Positions 1 through 8,385 of a stretch of 64,000 nucleotides of DNA are shown piece after piece. A program made the translations under genes and the position numbers. Below the pieces are notes generated by a model, which did no database searches, was not told the DNA's origin, and saw only the letters and a list, made by a program, of their open reading frames with translations. How positions within the stretch are numbered: position 1 is the first letter of the stretch; each line of letters starts with the position of its first letter. This DNA is from Spirosoma telluris (GTDB lineage Bacteria > Bacteroidota > Bacteroidia > Cytophagales > Spirosomataceae), in NCBI GenBank assembly GCA_003259005.1, contig QLII01000001.1:1550001-1614000 (forward strand), written 5' to 3'.

Positions 1-960
1 GACGGTGATCACTGGCAATCACTCCGGCTGAACATGCCCGCAACCTCAATTCGTGACCTGGTCATTAAAGACAATGATCTGGTGATTGGCACCCACGGTC
101 GGTCGTTCTGGATTCTGGACGACATTAGCCCTTTGCGCCAGTTAACGCCCGAGCTAATAAAAGCAGCGAGCATTCTGTATAAACCACAACGAGCGTACCG
201 CGTTCGGTGGAACATGAACACTGATACGCCCTTACCACAGGAAGAACCCGCTGGGCAGAATCCACCCGACGGGGCCATCATCAATTACTATCTCGCTACC
301 GATGCGAACGCGGTTGTTACGCTGGATATTCTGGATGCAGGTGGAAAAGTCATTCGCCAATACCGTAGTGATGAAAAGCCCTACAATGTTCCTGATGTGA
401 ACTTACCGGCCTATTGGATTCGGCCACAGCAACTATTATCGGGCAAAGCGGGTGCTCACCGCTTCCTCTGGGATATGCACTATACATCGCTACCTATTGC
501 GCCTTCTTACCCCATTGCTGCCACCTATCATCAAACGGCTCCCGATCCTACATCACCCTGGGTACTTCCTGGAACCTATACGATTAAACTGACTGTCGAT
601 GGGAAAGTATCTAGCCAATCCCTTACCATCACGATGGACCCGCGTGTGAAGGTGAGCCCATTAGTATTGAAACAGCAACATGACCTGTCAATAGCTGCTT
701 ACGAAGGCAGGAAACAGGTAATTGGCCTATTAGGCGAAATGCAGACTCTTCAAGCACGGGCTACTTCTGACACGCAGAAAAAGAGTTTCGATGCACTAAA
801 AACCAGCTTAACCAGTTTGAATCGGGCATTCAATTCAATTTTTGGCGTGCTTCAGGATACCGACATGCCGCCAACCACGCAAGCGATAGCGGCTGGCAAT
901 GAAGCGCAGGCTAACTTGAAAAAAGTGTTGGCACAGTGGGCTCTCCTGAAAAATAACTAG
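1..960 (+). CDS. VPS10/sortilin-like BNR-repeat protein, C-terminal part
   Basis: The reading frame is open from base 1, so the start lies outside the window; 319 residues are visible. The first visible residues (DGDHW) fit a BNR/sortilin Asp-box, followed by THGRSFWILDD, the last blade signature of Bacteroidota proteins usually annotated as glycosyl hydrolase or VPS10-domain proteins. After about residue 95 comes a beta-rich C-terminal domain (residues ~95-215) and a helical tail (~220-319). Such proteins are secreted or periplasmic; their substrate is generally unknown, and a glycosidase role is not demonstrated by anything visible here. The gene ends in tandem stops (TAG TAG) just before a strong terminator hairpin. 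Confidence 0.8.
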   Translation, partial: DGDHWQSLRLNMPATSIRDLVIKDNDLVIGTHGRSFWILDDISPLRQLTPELIKAASILYKPQRAYRVRWNMNTDTPLPQEEPAGQNPPDGAIINYYLATDANAVVTLDILDAGGKVIRQYRSDEKPYNVPDVNLPAYWIRPQQLLSGKAGAHRFLWDMHYTSLPIAPSYPIAATYHQTAPDPTSPWVLPGTYTIKLTVDGKVSSQSLTITMDPRVKVSPLVLKQQHDLSIAAYEGRKQVIGLLGEMQTLQARATSDTQKKSFDALKTSLTSLNRAFNSIFGVLQDTDMPPTTQAIAAGNEAQANLKKVLAQWALLKNN

Positions 961-973
961 TAGAATCAGTTTG

Positions 974-1029
974 CCAGAAAAAGCCATCCCGGTAGACAAT
1001 TATTCGTCTACCGGGATGGCTTTTTCTGG
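974..1029. terminator. Strong bidirectional hairpin terminator
   Basis: Perfect 24-bp inverted repeat (974-997 and 1006-1029) with an 8-nt loop and an A-run/T-run at the outer ends. It starts 13 bases after the VPS10-like gene and can terminate in either direction. Confidence 0.9.
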
Positions 1030-1503
1030 ATGGATTGGGTTTTATTTAGCAAGCATAAGAGCATACACTAATTTTACCCAGAATAATCTTTTATTATATT
1101 CAAAATATACTATTTACAATGTTTCGGATTCATCCGCCAGTAGCGCAATTGTAGCACGTAACAACTGACGATCGAATTCCGTACAACGTATACACTAACC
1201 GTCAGGATAGGCCATCTTCGCGATTAACCAGTCGCTACTATGGTACAGATTATCATTTAAACGGTATTCTACGGGGTAAATGTGGGCGGGGGAGAAAGTG
1301 GATTTGCTACCCCGATCCGGTCGATCCGAGTATCGTTTGTTGCTGTGCATCAGGCTTATGCGCGTGTGGCGGGGTTGTGGTTCGATTTAACGAGAAGACT
1401 GCAATTGGGTAGGCAGGCCCATGTATATGTTGCCAGCTCTCTATGTATATCCATGCAATAAAATTGAAAAAACCACTATTTTGCAGTCCAACTCTAGTGT
1501 AAC
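1030..1503. other. Non-coding interval, nothing recognised
   Basis: No convincing ORF, RNA gene or repeat seen in this 474-base stretch. It must hold the promoter of the membrane-protein gene at 1504, but no exact TAnnTTTG box is visible; a degenerate TATTTTG lies about 20 bases before the start. Confidence 0.5.
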
Positions 1504-2883
1504 ATGGACCTGCCTGAACCATTTTTACCTGAAACGTCCCCCGCCGAGGAAGCAAACGAGCCCCATCAACTTAATGACTTAACCAGTCAAAGCTGGAATC
1601 TGGAGATGCTTATTTCGGGTGCAGCCCTATTCGCTACGTTGAGCCTGCCCGATATTCTGGATAGTCTGCTAGCCTACTATCGGTATGACCTTATGACCGA
1701 TACAGATTTCATTCATGAAATCATACCAGCGCAGGTGATTGGATTAATAAAAGGGGTATCCTATTTTTTGTTTGGCGCATTTCTTACCCATTTTGTCATG
1801 CGCGCTTTTTGGGTTGGGCTCGTGGGGCTGCTAGCGGTTTATCCGAGTGGTATTCGCTATGATCAGGTTTATAACCTAAGTCAGTATGCCAGAAAACGGT
1901 TTGCCCAGGAGATGGGTTCACTGCCGGATTATATCGTTCGACTCGACCGCCGGTGTAACATTATTTTCGCACTGGCCTTTAGCCTGGTACTTCTCTTACT
2001 CGGCGTGGCCGCTGCCTATGGCCTGTTAATTCTTACCGAAACTATACTGCAACTTCTCCTTCCAAATACGCTTTATAACACTGTACGAGAACTGGTCGGG
2101 TGGGTCTTTGGGATTGGATTTAGTGCAATAACCCTTACTATTTTAATCTTAAACCTGCCTAAATTTCGCGAGAATCCTCGGCTAGCCCCTCTATCATTCC
2201 AGCTAAGCCAGTCCTTCTCAGTAGTGTTTCTGGGGTTATACAGGCCTTTATTGTATATCATGTATACATTCTATAGCCAGATACCTAAACAAGTGCTAAA
2301 ACAGCGATTGGTCTGGTTTTTCGTAATATTTCTACTGACTGAAATGATTTTTATATACATGCAGCTATTGACAACCCTGGGGGCGTCTGATGTATTAGAC
2401 AGCCGGTCCTTTATTACCCTGCGTGTTCCTGATAAAATTGCAGATCCTAATTCATTCGATAATTTACGCAATCCCAATGAACAAATTGCCAATGCCAGTA
2501 TTCAGGCGGATGTAATTCGGGAACCCTATGTCCGGTTATTTGTGAGCTATCCAAAATCACTGGATGCCGAACTAAGCAAACGATTTCGGGAACCGAACTG
2601 GCCAGTTGGTCTTTCCCGAAAAGAACGACGCGAACGGCGAGCCAACTGGTACCTGAGTGTATTCGAAACGTATTTTGGTGTTTACCTGAATGATTCCCTT
2701 TACAAATCACCGGGCTTCCTATTTACCCAACACGTCGATACTGGTCAGCGTGGACTGACAACTGTGCTCGTAACGGCTAATCTTAAAACTGGTCGTAATC
2801 TGCTAAAACTAACCGTTCCCGATTCTACGAATAAGCCAATACCTTATTACCAGATTCCATTCTGGTATGTACCCGAAAATTAA
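1504..2883 (+). CDS. Multi-pass membrane protein of unknown function
   Basis: A 459-residue protein with an acidic N-terminus (~1-30) and about five or six hydrophobic segments near residues 36-52, 78-110, 158-185, 195-215, 235-258 and 272-295. A soluble, probably extracytoplasmic C-terminal part (~300-459) contains no Cys-rich or catalytic motif that I recognise. There is no signal peptidase site, so the first segment should act as an anchor. It stands alone, flanked by a terminator upstream and the gene-poor island downstream. I cannot assign a function; the topology is by eye. Confidence 0.7.
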   Translation: MDLPEPFLPETSPAEEANEPHQLNDLTSQSWNLEMLISGAALFATLSLPDILDSLLAYYRYDLMTDTDFIHEIIPAQVIGLIKGVSYFLFGAFLTHFVMRAFWVGLVGLLAVYPSGIRYDQVYNLSQYARKRFAQEMGSLPDYIVRLDRRCNIIFALAFSLVLLLLGVAAAYGLLILTETILQLLLPNTLYNTVRELVGWVFGIGFSAITLTILILNLPKFRENPRLAPLSFQLSQSFSVVFLGLYRPLLYIMYTFYSQIPKQVLKQRLVWFFVIFLLTEMIFIYMQLLTTLGASDVLDSRSFITLRVPDKIADPNSFDNLRNPNEQIANASIQADVIREPYVRLFVSYPKSLDAELSKRFREPNWPVGLSRKERRERRANWYLSVFETYFGVYLNDSLYKSPGFLFTQHVDTGQRGLTTVLVTANLKTGRNLLKLTVPDSTNKPIPYYQIPFWYVPEN

Positions 2884-2890
2884 AAATTAA

Positions 2891-3046
2891 TCAATCAGGA
2901 CACTTCTTGCAGCGCTTGCCCTTTTTGTACTTCTTGCAACACTTCTTCAATACGCAATCCTGCCCACTAAATGGGCTTTGCAGAATTGAGAACTTTATAT
3001 CATTCAAAGAAACACAATAATCGGTTGTAGGAAATTCGGTCGTCAT
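2891..3046 (-). CDS. Small Cys/Lys-rich protein (51 aa)
   Basis: A short ORF of 51 residues with ATG start (3044-3046) and TGA stop (2891-2893). The first 30 residues are ordinary and mildly hydrophobic; the last 21 hold five Cys among Lys/Arg, including CVLKKCC and KRCKKCPD. The ending resembles small conserved proteins of Cytophagales that finish in a C-x2-C pair, but I cannot name the family. The Cys pairs could bind a metal; that is inference. It converges on the membrane-protein gene, ending 7 bases beyond that gene's stop. The clean composition argues for a real gene despite its length. Confidence 0.55.
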   Translation of the reverse strand: MTTEFPTTDYCVSLNDIKFSILQSPFSGQDCVLKKCCKKYKKGKRCKKCPD

Positions 3047-3138
3047 TTATCCTTGTTATTTACAGCAACAAAGATAATTTATTTAGATTGATTACAAATA
3101 AACTTCATGTAAAAAGTAGCTTTTATTACTTTACTGAA

Positions 3139-3242
3139 ACTAGTACTCGTCCAATTTAGTTTCTATTGATTCTGATAATCAGGTATTTAGTACCAAAAGA
3201 ATCTAGTAGAATCAAAAGAATCTAAATTGGAAGAGTACTAGT
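3139..3242. repeat. CTAG-bounded inverted-repeat element, copy A
   Basis: 104 bp with 21-bp terminal inverted repeats (one mismatch) beginning ACTAGTACT. The interior holds reiterated GATTCT/AGAATC words. A 33-bp stretch near its right arm (about 3192-3224) recurs exactly in copy E. Its right CTAG is shared with the left end of copy B. Confidence 0.75.
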
Positions 3243-3404
3243 GCTTTACCAAAATAGATTCTTTTGTTTCTCGGGGCTGCATCGGCCCGCAACGGCGGAC
3301 CGTGTCCGACGCCCGCGCGGTTGATTTTTTCAGGTCTACTATATTGAAAATCAATAGAAACAGAAGCTACAGTAGCAACAGAATCTAAATTGGAAGAGCA
3401 CTAG
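3238..3404. repeat. CTAG-bounded inverted-repeat element, copy B
   Basis: About 167 bp, ends CTAGTGCT... and ...AGCACTAG. The arms carry the same CCAAwwTAGATTCT core as copy A. The centre contains a G+C-rich block (about 3272-3322) unlike its surroundings; the 11-mer GCCCGCGCGGT at 3311-3321 also occurs in copy E. It abuts copy A, sharing the CTAG. Confidence 0.7.
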
Positions 3405-3522
3405 CCCAAGGTCGATACTAGTCGATACTATTAGAAAAAATAGTTAGCAATTGTAGAACACCGAATGCTTTGGGCCAGTACTCTTAGCTGGATTTAAGCG
3501 AAAAATTCAGGCTGGCTAGTTA

Positions 3523-3621
3523 CTAAAGGGCGATAATCAATCCGATGGCAATGGTTGACATGACAATCAGCGCGCAGAGAATATAATTGAGGATTGATGA
3601 ATGAATCGATTGAGTATTCAT
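3523..3621 (-). CDS. Possible 32-aa single-span membrane peptide
   Basis: A short ORF with ATG (3619-3621) and TAG (3523-3525). Ten polar residues (MNTQSIHSSI) are followed by an almost uninterrupted hydrophobic span ending IGLIIAL. This would make a one-helix membrane peptide. No Shine-Dalgarno is expected in Bacteroidota, so the start cannot be confirmed. Position between repeat copies B and C, with no partner gene. It could be chance; I give it modest weight. Confidence 0.3.
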   Translation of the reverse strand: MNTQSIHSSILNYILCALIVMSTIAIGLIIAL

Positions 3622-4240
3622 GATTAGGTTAGTGAGATACGGTTTATTCTTTAGACCTCATCTCAAGAAAACGGTCACTAAATATTTACTAAAATAAGAA
3701 AATGCAAACAATTTTATTGCCGTATATAAAGTACGAGGCCAGAATTGTATATGGTCTGCTTCTCGGGTTGCCCGCGCCGTGCCACCCCAAGAAGCAAAGT
3801 TTGCCAAATACTTTGCAAGGGCATAAAAGTTACTTGCGTCATGATCTATCTAGCAATTTTAGCTGCCGTACATTAGCCACCCTAAGCTGAACGAAGGCCA
3901 AGCATTCGCGGAAGTTTATTAACTCTTGAAAATGGATGTGGTTAGAGCCACAAGGTTCTAAAGTAAAGCTGGCTGGCTCCATACCCAAACAGGGTTATAA
4001 GAGCTAGCAAAAGTAGCCAGGCACCCGCATTCACCAAGTCTGTTTTGGTGATATCGGTAGTAACAATGATACGTATTTTCATAGTAGTAAGTAAATAAAG
4101 AGGATACGGACTTACCTGCAAAGTCTATACCAGATCGACTAATCATCGTTCTATTTTTGTACACATCTGGCGCTAGCGTTAACGTACAGAGTGCCTGTGC
4201 GGTCAAAAATGGATTGAACTATTAACTCAATCTATCATTA
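3622..4240. other. Non-coding interval in the repeat island
   Basis: No supported gene. Two possible frames of 62 and 82 codons (3702-3890 + and 3958-4206 -) lack recognisable composition or motifs and are not called. Confidence 0.4.
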
Positions 4241-4359
4241 CTAGTGCTCGTCCAATTTAGTTTCTATAGATTCTCTGGATTCTATCGTATCTGATTGTCA
4301 ATACAATAGAATCAGAAGAATTTATAGAAACAATAGAATCTATTTTGCCAAAGCACTAG
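4241..4359. repeat. CTAG-bounded inverted-repeat element, copy C
   Basis: 119 bp, ends CTAGTGCTCGTCCAATTTAG and, on the opposite strand, CTAGTGCTTTGGCAAAATAG. The interior consists largely of GATTCT/AGAATC words so that most of the element can fold into one imperfect hairpin. Confidence 0.75.
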
Positions 4360-4429
4360 CTTAGAGCTATCAACGTTTAACCAGTTTCTTAATCCAGTCC
4401 GGTAAGATACGTTTACACACAAATTTCCG

Positions 4430-4555
4430 CTACTTACCAGCCAATCCAGGTACATTCACAACATTCTGCCCACCAATCTTTTCCCGGTTTGTATCTTGCT
4501 TACCATTGAATTTAGTCAACCTTTCTCTTTGTAAATCCAAAAGCTTCAACCGCAA
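4430..4555 (-). CDS. Possible small peptide with GG-leader-like organisation (41 aa)
   Basis: From a TTG at 4555 the frame encodes 41 residues to a TAG at 4430. The first part (RLKLLDLQRERLTKF) looks like the amphipathic leader of Bacteroidota Gly-Gly peptides; REKIGG follows at residues 24-29, then a 12-residue tail. This could be a ribosomal-peptide precursor, or simply the C-terminal remnant of a decayed gene: there is no ATG, and no maturation enzyme or transporter is nearby. Low confidence. Confidence 0.25.
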   Translation of the reverse strand: MRLKLLDLQRERLTKFNGKQDTNREKIGGQNVVNVPGLAGK

Positions 4556-4564
4556 GGAAGAAGC

Positions 4565-4628
4565 TTTTGTTTACTAGTGCATAGGTGCAGATTAAAATGA
4601 GTCTGCTTCTATGCACTAGTAAACAAAA
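4565..4628. repeat. Hairpin with CTAGTGC core
   Basis: 27-bp arms at 4565-4591 and 4602-4628 with two mismatches and a 10-nt loop. Both arms contain ACTAGTGCATA, so this structure shares the CTAGTGC end sequence of the larger repeats. It lies just upstream of the small ORF at 4430-4555. Confidence 0.65.
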
Positions 4629-5229
4629 CACAGTAAAATATATTCTTAACGACTTGTAATTTCAAATAAATTAATGGATTCTTTATATAGCAATATATTA
4701 TTGGACGGTTTTACTCTATATGTACAGTAAGGGTCCAATCATTTTGTAGCGGCAAGATCGTTTACTATCGCTGGTTTCAGAAACTGTAGTATGGGCTTCT
4801 TTAATAAGGGTATTTTTCCCCTTGTTGGTTGGATATGAATAGAAGACTTTTAGGACGTTCGTAAAGTCCGCTATGAACTTATGTTCTTTTTTCTTCATCT
4901 ACTAACTCCGATAGCCCAGTATATTCTTTATTGAAAGATGGAACAAACCTGTGCAATTTAGTTAGACCGTCAATCCGACTCCTTTTACGATCGGCCTGGA
5001 TACATGTTTCACCTTTGCCTCTACTCCCTTCTCGAACAATGTCTGTCTTAACCAGTAACCGACTAGGCCGATCGAGTCTGGCCTGAGACTCTTGTCCGCT
5101 GAACGGATAAGAAGAATAACACTTATCCCGGGTGAACTCAGTACATAATCAGCAGGCCATTAAGTCATTTTTTACAAAAAACATCGCTTTTATTTTGCCA
5201 GATTGATTTACATTAACCACAAGGACTAA
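4629..5229. other. Non-coding interval upstream of the TetR gene
   Basis: A 60-codon frame (4716-4898 -) has no recognisable features and is not called. Nothing else is seen except the presumed promoter region of the gene at 5230, which has only a degenerate TATTTTG box. Confidence 0.4.
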
Positions 5230-5889
5230 ATGGAGGTAACCTCAAAAAACCGCACCAAAACAACTCAACGAATTATTGATGCGTTAGAAGATGAAATTAG
5301 CGATATGGGATGGCAGGGATTACGAATGAATCGGATTGCAGAAAAAGCGAATGTCAGTAAAACGCTCATATATCGCTATTTCGGTAATTTAGATGGGCTT
5401 ATATCGCATTATCTGCAACTAGACAGATTCTTTCCAGTCTTTACCGATCAAATTCTGGCCCATATTCGTCCAGTTGAAAAGTCAGATCTGGCTCGCATTT
5501 GGTATCGACAAGTGATTCAGACTTATCGATCTTTTAGGTCCTCTAAACCTGCACGGGAACTGTTGAAAGCCACTCTTTTTGAGCACGACCCCATGGCTGA
5601 TGCCATAAGCCAAACCGTGGATAAAGAACTTACTCGTCTAGTGGAACAACTCTCTTTTATAGAAGGGTTCGATACAAAAGCAATATCAGCTGTGATGCTG
5701 GGTGGAATGTCCTATCTAACTATCATGGCTCAAAATAACCGCCCAGTAGTGGGACTTGATTTAAGGAGCGAAGAGGGCTGGAAACGGATAGAAGATACCA
5801 TTAGACTTCTTTATATCGCTGTCAATAAACTTGCGATTGAGACTGATGAGATAAAGCTCGAAAGCCAGATTGACGACCAATGGAGTTAA
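5230..5889 (+). CDS. TetR/AcrR-family transcriptional regulator
   Basis: A 219-residue protein. The N-terminal TetR helix-turn-helix is clear: TQRIIDALEDEI, then RMNRIAEKANVSKTLIYRYF (about residues 34-53), with the usual YRYFGN recognition-helix ending. Residues ~70-205 form the helical ligand-binding/dimerisation domain, whose ligand cannot be read. TetR proteins usually repress a neighbouring gene, but the neighbours are a repeat element and an IS, so its target may have been lost or lie elsewhere. Typical family length; start chosen at the only ATG before the HTH. Confidence 0.9.
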   Translation: MEVTSKNRTKTTQRIIDALEDEISDMGWQGLRMNRIAEKANVSKTLIYRYFGNLDGLISHYLQLDRFFPVFTDQILAHIRPVEKSDLARIWYRQVIQTYRSFRSSKPARELLKATLFEHDPMADAISQTVDKELTRLVEQLSFIEGFDTKAISAVMLGGMSYLTIMAQNNRPVVGLDLRSEEGWKRIEDTIRLLYIAVNKLAIETDEIKLESQIDDQWS

Positions 5890-5916
5890 GAATTAGCCTA
5901 CATGTTCTCTGCTACA

Positions 5917-6097
5917 CTAGTGCTTTACCCTTATCAGAATTAAATGCAAAGTAGGTACTGGTACTCATCCAATTTAGTCGCTAAAGATTCTTTTGATTGT
6001 ATCGCCCTTATAGTCAGATTTTAACAATAAAAAATCTAGCACTCTGGCTCTCTGGTTGCCCCGAGAAACAATAGAATCAATTTTGGTAAAGCACTAG
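5917..6097. repeat. CTAG-bounded inverted-repeat element, copy D (composite)
   Basis: 181 bp. The right end read on the opposite strand (CTAGTGCTTTACCAAAATTG) matches the family. The left end starts CTAGTGCTTTAC, but about 45 bases later a second family start (GGTACTCATCCAATTTAG) appears, so it may be two elements nested or an internal insertion. It ends 20 bases before the IS630-family element. Confidence 0.65.
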
Positions 6098-6117
6098 TCA
6101 GCGTTTTTGACATTAGA

Positions 6118-7224
6118 TAAGCAATCGCGCAGAATTAAGTTGAATCATTATCTTTCGGCATGGGCCGTAAACGCTGTATCGAACTAACGGAGTCAGAGCA
6201 AATCACTCTGCGAGAGGGAATCAAGTACCATGCTAAACATGAGTTTCGACGCTGTTGCCAGGCGCTACTTTGGAGTGCTAAAGGTTGGTCTGTCAAAGCC
6301 ATTGCCACTGAGTTGGAAGTCTGCCAGGTCAGTGTAAGCAGTTGGCTTACGAACTGGCAAAATCAAGGTTTAGTGGGCTTGATGCGCCAGAAAGGCCAAG
6401 GGCGTAGATCGATCTTAAGCGTAACCAATACAGCCCATCAACAAGCCTTGAAACAGGCTGTGTCCACTCATTATCAAGATGCTGGGCGTATCAAGACAGA
6501 TTTGGAAAAAGCGCTGGGCCAATCCATGAGCCGGGATACAGTCAAGAGGTTTCTAAAAAAAACGATTACGCTTGGCACCGACTTCGGCGAACCACCAAAC
6601 CTTTTCAAGATCCGCTAGTCTATGCCGATGGCTACCAGCGGTGGCAGATCTTGCTAACGTTATGGGTATGTGGACTCATTGAACTCTATTTCGCCGATGA
6701 AACCGGTCTGACCATGCAACCCTATGTGCCCTATGGCTGGCAGAAAAAAGGCCAACGGCTTGGTTTACCAGCTCGCATTGCTACCAAACGCATTAACCTG
6801 TTGGGGCTACTTAGGTTGGATAACCAGCTTACTATCTACCACAGCGAAAAGGCCTTGACGGGTGCATTCGTAGTGGATTGCTTAGCCGATTTTGTCGCCA
6901 AAGCCCATGCTAAACCAGTAGTGATTGTGTTGGACAACGGTCCGATTCATCGGTGCCAGGCTGTATACGGACAACAAACTAGTTGGGAGGAAAAAGACGT
7001 TTATTTATTCTTCCTACCGGCTTACAGCCCCCATTTAAATCCGATTGAATTGGTCTGGAAGTCAGTCAAGTACCGTTGGCTAAAGAAAGTGGATTACAAA
7101 TCGTGGCGTCACTTGAAGAAAGCCATCTTTGCTATTATCCGCAATTTTGGGCAAGACTATAAGATTGACTTTTCGGAACTAACCAGTCGGAATATTATTA
7201 AACCTAATTCTGCGTGATTGCTTA
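6118..7224 (+). mobile_element. IS630-family insertion sequence
   Basis: Terminal inverted repeats of 24 bp (6118-6141 and 7201-7224, two mismatches) begin and end with TA, the dinucleotide duplicated by IS630/Tc1-mariner elements. The 1.1-kb body encodes a DDE transposase in two overlapping frames. The element sits inside the repeat-rich island. Confidence 0.9.
6160..7217 (+). CDS. IS630-family transposase in two frames (OrfA/OrfB)
   Basis: The first frame (6160-6618) encodes the N-terminal HTH DNA-binding region; the second (open well before 6564, ending 7217) encodes the DDE domain with ADETGL, VLDNGPIH and YSPHLNPIE holding the three acidic residues. The frames join at a run of eight A (6555-6562): a -1 shift at the in-frame heptamer A AAA AAA continues as K-N-D-Y-A-W and gives a 352-residue protein, the normal size for the family. 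Programmed frameshifting is known in IS families. Given the other single-base losses in this window, a miscalled ninth A is the alternative; that would make one continuous ORF. Confidence 0.85.
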
Positions 7225-7259
7225 GACTGACACAGCTAATTATGATAGATAGTTAAACG

Positions 7260-7289
7260 CAAAGCCTCTTCTTCATGGTTGGGGCTTTG
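7260..7289. terminator. Weak hairpin after the IS
   Basis: 7-bp stem CAAAGCC/GGCTTTG (7260-7266 and 7283-7289). It lies 36 bases beyond the IS right end and could stop transcripts leaving the transposase gene. Confidence 0.4.
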
Positions 7290-7532
7290 TCATTAAGTTG
7301 ATAGGCAAACCAGTGGACTTCAACTACCAAACGGTCGTAAACATCAAAACGGTGAGTCAGATTAGTTGAAGTGACTTCCCCCAAGAGGTTAAGTCAAAAG
7401 TTTAATCTTAAAAATACGCAATGTTAATCAGCCGTCATCTACTAGTTGATGGCTGATTTGTTTGGAAAGTACTCATCCTCACCAAAGCTGCGTTTTATTG
7501 ACGTCTATTTTACTGAAATCATACAAGCTTAT

Positions 7533-8255
7533 ATGGACAAAATGTACGACGTCAAAGCGAAGATTTTAAAAGATGGCTTTGCAATTATCGACAATGTTTT
7601 TACTACTGAGGAAATACACTTAATTCGTCAAGCAATCTTACGGGTCGACACAAACAAACCCACATTCAGAAAGACGAATGATTTGTTTGCAATACGACAA
7701 TTTCTAAAAGAAGTTCCTGAAACCAAAGAGTTGATTTTTACAGACCGACTAGCTGCAATTATTTCTCAGGTATTCGGTGACAGCTATTTTCTGACAAAGT
7801 CCATTTACTTTGACAAACCAGAACAATCAAATTGGTTTGTAGCATATCATCAAGACTTGACGATTTCGGTGGACAAAAAGCTTGACATTGACGGTTACGG
7901 ATCTTGGACAGTCAAGCAAAAGCAATTTGCCGTTCAGCCGCCGATTGACATTTTGGAAAATAACTTTACTATTCGTATTCATCTAGACGACACAGACGAA
8001 AATAACGGAGCGTTGAAAGTTGTTCCTAAATCCCATCTAAAAGGCATTTACAGACCTGAAAACATTGACTGGACAGAAGAAACAGAAACAGTGTGCAAAG
8101 TGATGAAAGGTGGAATAATGATTATGAAGCCACTATTGCTTCATGCCTCAAACAGGACAACAAACCAAAGCAAACGACGAGTAATTCATCTTGAGTTCAG
8201 TAATCGTTCATTACCAGACACTTTACAATGGGCGGAGAGAGAAGTCTGCCTGTAA
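7533..8255 (+). CDS. Phytanoyl-CoA dioxygenase (PhyH) family protein
   Basis: About 240 residues. A cupin-like Fe(II)/2-oxoglutarate oxygenase: KILKDGFAIIDN at the N-terminus, the iron ligands H-x-D in YHQDLTI, and the distal His in LLLHASNRTT followed by the Arg-rich segment that binds 2-oxoglutarate. Substrate unknown. An ATG at 7446 is in frame, but it falls in a hairpin (around 7431-7457) and adds 29 unlikely residues, so I prefer 7533 (or 7542). The gene looks richer in A+T than its neighbours and is bracketed by the IS and repeat copy E, which suggests lateral acquisition. Confidence 0.85.
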   Translation: MDKMYDVKAKILKDGFAIIDNVFTTEEIHLIRQAILRVDTNKPTFRKTNDLFAIRQFLKEVPETKELIFTDRLAAIISQVFGDSYFLTKSIYFDKPEQSNWFVAYHQDLTISVDKKLDIDGYGSWTVKQKQFAVQPPIDILENNFTIRIHLDDTDENNGALKVVPKSHLKGIYRPENIDWTEETETVCKVMKGGIMIMKPLLLHASNRTTNQSKRRVIHLEFSNRSLPDTLQWAEREVCL

Positions 8256-8385
8256 CATGAGGTTTTGTGCAAGTGTGGCTTGACGGAACGCTATTGAAGT
8301 GAATAATACATTTCAGCAATAATTGAGCAGACGAACGAACCCTACTCTTTTGATGCATATGCTGTACGTATATCCCTGACGGTTA

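Noticed and set aside
971..1168. 65-codon forward frame after the VPS10-like gene
   Set aside because: It starts with TTG inside the terminator hairpin and its first 20 codons are the hairpin itself; no domain.
3702..4206. Frames of 62 (+) and 82 (-) codons in the island
   Set aside because: No recognisable motif, no good start context, and composition not protein-like.
4716..4898. 60-codon minus-strand frame beginning MKKKEHKF
   Set aside because: Plausible start, but no homology I recognise and no coding signal; left as non-coding.
7446..7532. Upstream ATG of the PhyH-family gene
   Set aside because: It lies in a hairpin and adds 29 residues outside the conserved domain; the ATG at 7533 or 7542 is a better start.
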